From Oxalobacter sp. (GTDB lineage Bacteria; Pseudomonadota; Gammaproteobacteria; Burkholderiales; Burkholderiaceae_D): DNA of 39,165 nucleotides. Positions 35,698-39,165 of this stretch are shown here, one piece after another. Where the stretch lies: positions 1 through 39,165 of the forward strand of contig JAHAYL010000053.1 of NCBI GenBank assembly GCA_018384065.1. The letters run 5' to 3'. The notes below the pieces were generated by a model. It was not told the origin of the DNA. It saw only the letters and a program-made list of their open reading frames with translations, and made no database searches. Positions within the stretch are counted from its first letter, which is position 1. Each line of letters opens with the position of its first letter. The translations under genes were made by a program, and so were the position numbers.

Positions 35698-35898
35698 ATG
35701 TCTCCTTGGTTGGCTGGTCTGATAGCAATTGGAATTATCGCTGTCATCTTTTTCATTCTTCTTAAATTCCTGCCTTGGTGGGGAGCCGCTCTAGGTACCG
35801 GCGGCATCATTGCCCTTATTGTCAAACTTTGCAGTGGCGGAGGCTCTGGCGGCTCCATTGGCGGGTCAGGTTTTAGCGGTCCCCGTATCGGAGGTTAG
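35698..35898 (+). CDS. Membrane segment with Gly-rich tail (C-terminal part of the split J-like protein)
   Basis: If translated on its own this would be a 66-residue protein: one or two membrane helices (WLAGLIAIGIIAVIFFILLKF and the LGTGGIIALIVKL part) and a Gly/Ser-rich end. The LLKFLPWWGAALGTGGI stretch matches LFKLLPSIGSALGSIGGF of the next gene. An AGGAGG lies only 1 nt before the ATG, too close for normal initiation, which argues that this segment belongs to the upstream frame. The last codons contain the GGAGG that serves as ribosome site of the next gene. Confidence 0.4.
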   Translation: MSPWLAGLIAIGIIAVIFFILLKFLPWWGAALGTGGIIALIVKLCSGGGSGGSIGGSGFSGPRIGG

Positions 35899-35900
35899 TC

Positions 35901-37277
35901 ATGGCTGAAGAAACAGGCAATGCCTTCCTGGTTCTAGGCATCCCCTTTGACCCACCGCCTGATACGGCAACCATCCAGAAAGCCATCTCAGAAAAGCAGA
36001 ATGAATGGTCACGCCAGCTGAACAATCCCCGCAAGAAAGACGCTGCCAAAAAAGGGCTTGCCCAAATCAATGAAATGAAACAGCAGCTGCTGAATCCCCG
36101 CAGCAGGAACCAGCTGGCAGAGCAGGCAAAACGCATCCGGAACCAGAAACAGCAGGAACTGGAACAGCTGCTGGCATTGAACTACAGTTCCCCTTGGTTG
36201 ACGGATGATGATATCCAGTACCTGCTCGCCAAATATCCTTATGGCTTCACCGAGACAGCCATCCGCGGGATGTACCGTGCTGTCCTTGCCAAACGTGGCA
36301 AAACCGCCAAACCAACAGGCAGCTATCCGAACAAGTATTACCCGACTGTCAACACATCCTCATGGAACCAGATTGAGCTGATTGACAAGGCAAAAGAAGC
36401 GAACATCCAACAATCCCTGGACGTTGTGGGAGCCAGAGACCTCTATGCGTTCTTGGGCTGTTCCCAGCGCGAAGGAACCTATAGGATGATGCAGACGATT
36501 GATGCGAAAGAGCGTCAGTTACGGGCAGCTGCCATCTCCGATCAGAATGAAGCAGAAAAACGGCTCTGTGGCCATGCGAGGGATGTCTTTTCCAATGAGA
36601 CTGAACGCAGGAAATATGACAACTTCATCACCTATTGCCGTTGGCAGGACATCAACCAGAAAATCGATACCAACGCTGAGACCAATACCAAAGACAGCCT
36701 TCAGACATCATTCTTGAAAAAGCTGTTCCCTGAATTTCCTGCCGGAACCGATTACGCCGATGCGGCAAAAGCCGTGTCGCTTTACTGCCGTTTCAAGGAC
36801 TATGCGATAGAAGACAGAGCTGTTTCCTGTGACAACTGTGGCACCGATAACCGACAAAGTTTCTTCTGTGGAAAATGCCATGCACCGCTTTTTCCGGTCC
36901 CACAACGTCAAAGCAAACCTGTTCCTCGACGCACACCCAGACCGATTCCGTCATCGGCTTCATATCCGAATTCGGACAAGAGGTCTGGTGAAAACGATTA
37001 TTCAGGGAAAGACGCCTCCCAAAATCAGCGCAATGCCAATAGTGCAAATGATTCAGGTAGTCCTTCTGGAAATAATGGAAACGAACAGGCAAACAAGCCT
37101 TCAACAAAAAGTTGCCTGATTGCCTTCGTTATGCTCTGCCTGATTGTCTGGGGGCTTTTCAAGTTACTGCCTTCCATTGGAAGTGCCTTAGGCAGTATTG
37201 GCGGTTTTCTTTTTAATTGGGTCATTATGCCAATCATTGCTCTTATGATTTTTGGCTATATATTTAAGAAAAAATAA
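35901..37277 (+). CDS. Membrane protein with two J-like domains and a zinc ribbon
   Basis: A 458-residue protein. Residues ~7-75 (NAFLVLGIPFDPPP, then ATIQKAISEKQNEW) are a J-like domain without HPD, paralogous to the preceding gene. Residues ~178-243 (RDLYAFLGCSQREGT to RDVFSNETERRKYDNF) form a second J-like domain, also without HPD. A zinc ribbon follows with Cys310/313/323/326 (CDNC...CGKC). A Pro/Ser/Asn-rich linker leads to two C-terminal membrane helices (~404-423 and ~436-454) and a KKK end. GGAGG 6 nt before the ATG lies inside the end of the previous frame. A membrane-anchored Hsp70 partner is the likely role. Confidence 0.75.
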   Translation: MAEETGNAFLVLGIPFDPPPDTATIQKAISEKQNEWSRQLNNPRKKDAAKKGLAQINEMKQQLLNPRSRNQLAEQAKRIRNQKQQELEQLLALNYSSPWLTDDDIQYLLAKYPYGFTETAIRGMYRAVLAKRGKTAKPTGSYPNKYYPTVNTSSWNQIELIDKAKEANIQQSLDVVGARDLYAFLGCSQREGTYRMMQTIDAKERQLRAAAISDQNEAEKRLCGHARDVFSNETERRKYDNFITYCRWQDINQKIDTNAETNTKDSLQTSFLKKLFPEFPAGTDYADAAKAVSLYCRFKDYAIEDRAVSCDNCGTDNRQSFFCGKCHAPLFPVPQRQSKPVPRRTPRPIPSSASYPNSDKRSGENDYSGKDASQNQRNANSANDSGSPSGNNGNEQANKPSTKSCLIAFVMLCLIVWGLFKLLPSIGSALGSIGGFLFNWVIMPIIALMIFGYIFKKK

Positions 37278-37298
37278 AAACTGAAAATGGAGTTTAAA

Positions 37299-37706
37299 AT
37301 GACAACGCCAGAAACAAAAGAATGTCCTTTCTGCGCAGAAACCATAAAATACAACGCAATCATTTGCAGATATTGCCAACAGAAATTACCTGTTGCAAAT
37401 AAAGAAGGATCTTTGCCTAGCCAACAGTCTCTGGAACCTAATGAAAATAAACAACCAGCAACAAAACTTGATATTTCATTACCATCGATACAATCTGCAT
37501 TTCAAAAATTTTTACAAGAAGAAATCCAGAAAGACAATCATACTATTATAAAGGCAGGAATTCTCTCTGGAATTGTTTTTCTTCTGATTGGTGTCTGCAT
37601 TGTATTCTCAAGTTTTGAGTCAGTTCATATCACTAAACTGGCAATAGGCCTTGTCTTTTCAGCAATTGGCATATTCATGTTCCTTCACTTTGGATCAAAA
37701 AGATAG
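37299..37706 (+). CDS. Small zinc-ribbon membrane protein
   Basis: A 135-residue protein. The N-terminal CPFCAETIKYNAIICRYC (Cys9/12/23/26) is a zinc ribbon of the CPxCxE(T/E)I type. A polar linker is followed by two membrane helices (IIKAGILSGIVFLLIGVCIVF and ITKLAIGLVFSAIGIFMFL), ending in HFGSKR. Function unknown. The start is the ATG at 37299, since GGAG lies upstream; the ATG at 37287 is in frame but precedes that site. Base composition is visibly more AT-rich than the his/mla regions. Paralogous zinc ribbon in the next gene. Confidence 0.7.
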   Translation: MTTPETKECPFCAETIKYNAIICRYCQQKLPVANKEGSLPSQQSLEPNENKQPATKLDISLPSIQSAFQKFLQEEIQKDNHTIIKAGILSGIVFLLIGVCIVFSSFESVHITKLAIGLVFSAIGIFMFLHFGSKR

Positions 37707-37727
37707 CCAACCAAAGTTACAGGTTTC

Positions 37728-39165
37728 ATGATGAGCACGAATATGCCTTCTGACAAAACAACAAAAAACTGCCCTTATTGCTTTGAGACGATACAGGCAA
37801 AAGCGGTTTTCTGTCGATATTGCCGTAATAATTTGAGACGGCCAATCCCATCAGCAGAGGACTTCAATACGTCTAGCTCCAGAAGCAAGCAGCATTCTAC
37901 CAGTTGGTTTAAACGGATTATCCAAATCATTATCCTTTTGATTGCTGTGGCACTCGGCGCAATAGTTGCCTTTTTCGTCATGGGAGGTTCCCTAAAGGAT
38001 TCAAAGATTTCAAGAATCCTTCCTGAGAACGTGACCTCAATCCCTGAAACTGTTCAATCCCTGATGGGTTCCAGCAAACCCACCAATCTTGCGGAATTCA
38101 AGGAACAGGCAACCTCTGCCATTGAAGCTTCATTGGATGCAACGTATGGCATGGTTGATAAAACTGCCAACGAACAAGGATGCCGTCGGTTCATAGACAA
38201 TGGCAATGCCTATTGCATGAAAACTGACAGTATTGAATACACAGAAGATGATGCAAAAGAAGGGAAGTTTTACCGTGCTTATGTCTCCGTCAGGGGAACC
38301 GGGATAGAAACAGCCAAGACCGCAGACCTCCCTGGCTTGCTTGGATTGATGGTTTTCGAATGGAATGAAGCCAACCAGCAAGTTGAAATGAGCTCTGGAG
38401 TCAAAAATATCAAGATAAGGGTTAATGACGGATACACCGAACCAGTCCAGCTCCTTCACTTCGGGAAACTCCAGTATGGCTGGATTGTCCATGTACCGGT
38501 ATCCGATACCCAAAAGGCGCTTGTCATTTATGCGCCTGACCGAAAAAACAGTGTCACCGAAATAGCCCAACTGCCTGAAATCATCCAATCCGAAGAAACA
38601 TTTCGGAAAGTCTCTGTTTCCACCACAGAAAACAGCGATGATGATTTTTATCCTTTATCTGTCCATTACCTTATCAAGAACAAAGACGGTTTGGAAACAA
38701 AAGAATCATTGACCATTCCATACAACCTAGCAAGAAACAGCTATTCCATCTCTGATGAAACAGGATTATCGATAAGAAACATCCTAGCAATACCGGTTAC
38801 AGTCAGCTCCATTTCGGATGCTTTCATAAAAGAACACTCTCAGGAAAAAGAAGCATTCTTTTGTCGGTTTGAAAAAGAAGGAACCGACAAGGAAAGTTTC
38901 TCAAAAACACAGCTATTTTTCCCGCAAGAACAATTTAAGAAATTCACATTCAATCTTGATGGTGAAGATGTGACATTGGAAAACCAGATGAAACCTGAAG
39001 ACAAATTATGGGGGAAATTTGAATATAAGGGAAATACTATAACCATTACTGAACATAAAGAAATCGTTCCCGCCTGTAAATTCAGCCAAGAATGGTCTTT
39101 ATTGATGGAAATAACCGCAGGTAAACATGTACAGAATTTTAATATACATGGGATATGTAATGGAG
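37728..39165 (+). CDS. Zinc-ribbon membrane protein with large extracytoplasmic domain (partial, runs off the window)
   Basis: The frame is open from the ATG at 37728 (a second ATG follows at once) to the window edge, at least 479 residues; I checked it codon by codon. The N-terminus has a zinc ribbon CPYCFETIQAKAVFCRYC (Cys15/18/29/32), with the same spacing as the previous gene. One membrane helix lies at ~64-85 (IIQIIILLIAVALGAIVAFFV) with basic residues before it, so the remaining ~390+ residues should be periplasmic. That domain is rich in beta-like stretches and has several Cys, but I recognise no family. It completes the Hsp70-linked gene series. Confidence 0.75.
   Translation, partial: MMSTNMPSDKTTKNCPYCFETIQAKAVFCRYCRNNLRRPIPSAEDFNTSSSRSKQHSTSWFKRIIQIIILLIAVALGAIVAFFVMGGSLKDSKISRILPENVTSIPETVQSLMGSSKPTNLAEFKEQATSAIEASLDATYGMVDKTANEQGCRRFIDNGNAYCMKTDSIEYTEDDAKEGKFYRAYVSVRGTGIETAKTADLPGLLGLMVFEWNEANQQVEMSSGVKNIKIRVNDGYTEPVQLLHFGKLQYGWIVHVPVSDTQKALVIYAPDRKNSVTEIAQLPEIIQSEETFRKVSVSTTENSDDDFYPLSVHYLIKNKDGLETKESLTIPYNLARNSYSISDETGLSIRNILAIPVTVSSISDAFIKEHSQEKEAFFCRFEKEGTDKESFSKTQLFFPQEQFKKFTFNLDGEDVTLENQMKPEDKLWGKFEYKGNTITITEHKEIVPACKFSQEWSLLMEITAGKHVQNFNIHGICNG

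Larger units (their letters stand above)
34948..35898 (+). pseudogene. Possible full-length J-like membrane protein split by one stop codon
   Basis: The frame of the J-like gene resumes directly after TAA (35626-35628) with a Ser-rich linker (DNDSQSSDSTSASSDKQGG), a membrane segment and a Gly-rich tail, to the TAG at 35896-35898. The whole would be 316 codons plus the final stop. The paralogous next gene carries J-like domain, LLxKYP motif and the same membrane motif in one polypeptide, in the same order. So a single nonsense change, or regulated readthrough, best explains the split. A sequencing error cannot be excluded. Confidence 0.6.

Noticed and set aside
38130-38588. A 152-codon - strand open frame near the right end
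   Set aside because: Antisense to the zinc-ribbon membrane protein, whose frame is open for over 1.4 kb with a clear N-terminal ribbon and membrane helix.
1-39165. CRISPR arrays, insertion sequences, rRNA genes or prophage genes
   Set aside because: No regularly spaced repeats, transposase-like frames, rRNA stretches or phage structural genes were seen.

Overview
The window looks like chromosome of a betaproteobacterium (Burkholderiales, most likely Oxalobacteraceae and perhaps Oxalobacter). This rests on gene order rather than on any search. It has the block mlaFEDACB / ABC exporter / murA / hisGDCBHAFIE / hinT / Nif3-like / sspA / sspB / tRNA-Thr, the cluster rsmI-yraN-diaA-dolP followed by waaC, a Burkholderia-type trimeric porin, and a short-form HisG. 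In most relatives tatABC and the cytochrome bc1 genes petABC lie between hinT and sspA. Here both sets are absent, which would fit an anaerobe that has lost that respiratory branch.

Layout. 1-2230 (+): end of tex, then ubiX and a sodium:neurotransmitter-symporter (NSS) family transporter. 2282-4764 (-): a porin followed by a second NSS transporter. 5051-6556 (-): an acetate/succinate-type CoA-transferase. 6936-9388 (-): tRNA-Thr(UGU), sspB, sspA, Nif3-like, hinT. 9424-17410 (-): a compact histidine operon with all nine genes hisG,D,C,B,H,A,F,I,E directly behind murA. 17446-23212 (-): a two-gene ABC exporter and the six-gene Mla phospholipid-transport operon. 23298-24965 (-): the ABC-F protein EttA. 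25256-27136 (+): the potassium transporter Kup. 27222-28004 (-): an EFR1-type flavodoxin/ferredoxin with a good Fur box. 28152-30806: rsmI divergent from yraN-diaA-dolP. 30845-31828 (-): waaC.

The last 7 kb is the accessory and most interesting part. A small XRE regulator (-) is divergent from a + strand series: a GrpE-like factor with a long acidic N-terminus, an Hsp70 of 546 residues without the helical lid, two related membrane proteins with degenerate J-like domains lacking HPD, and two membrane proteins with N-terminal zinc ribbons. The last has a large, probably periplasmic domain and runs off the window. I read this as a dedicated membrane-associated Hsp70 machine, distinct from housekeeping DnaK/DnaJ/GrpE. 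The first J-like gene is interrupted by one in-frame TAA. Its downstream half encodes the membrane segment that the paralogous neighbour carries in the same polypeptide.

Most of the rest is conserved housekeeping: envelope lipid asymmetry (Mla), peptidoglycan precursor synthesis (MurA), LPS core (WaaC), histidine synthesis, stringent/ClpXP adaptors (SspA/SspB) and transport. All calls come from reading the sequence and known family motifs; no database search was possible.
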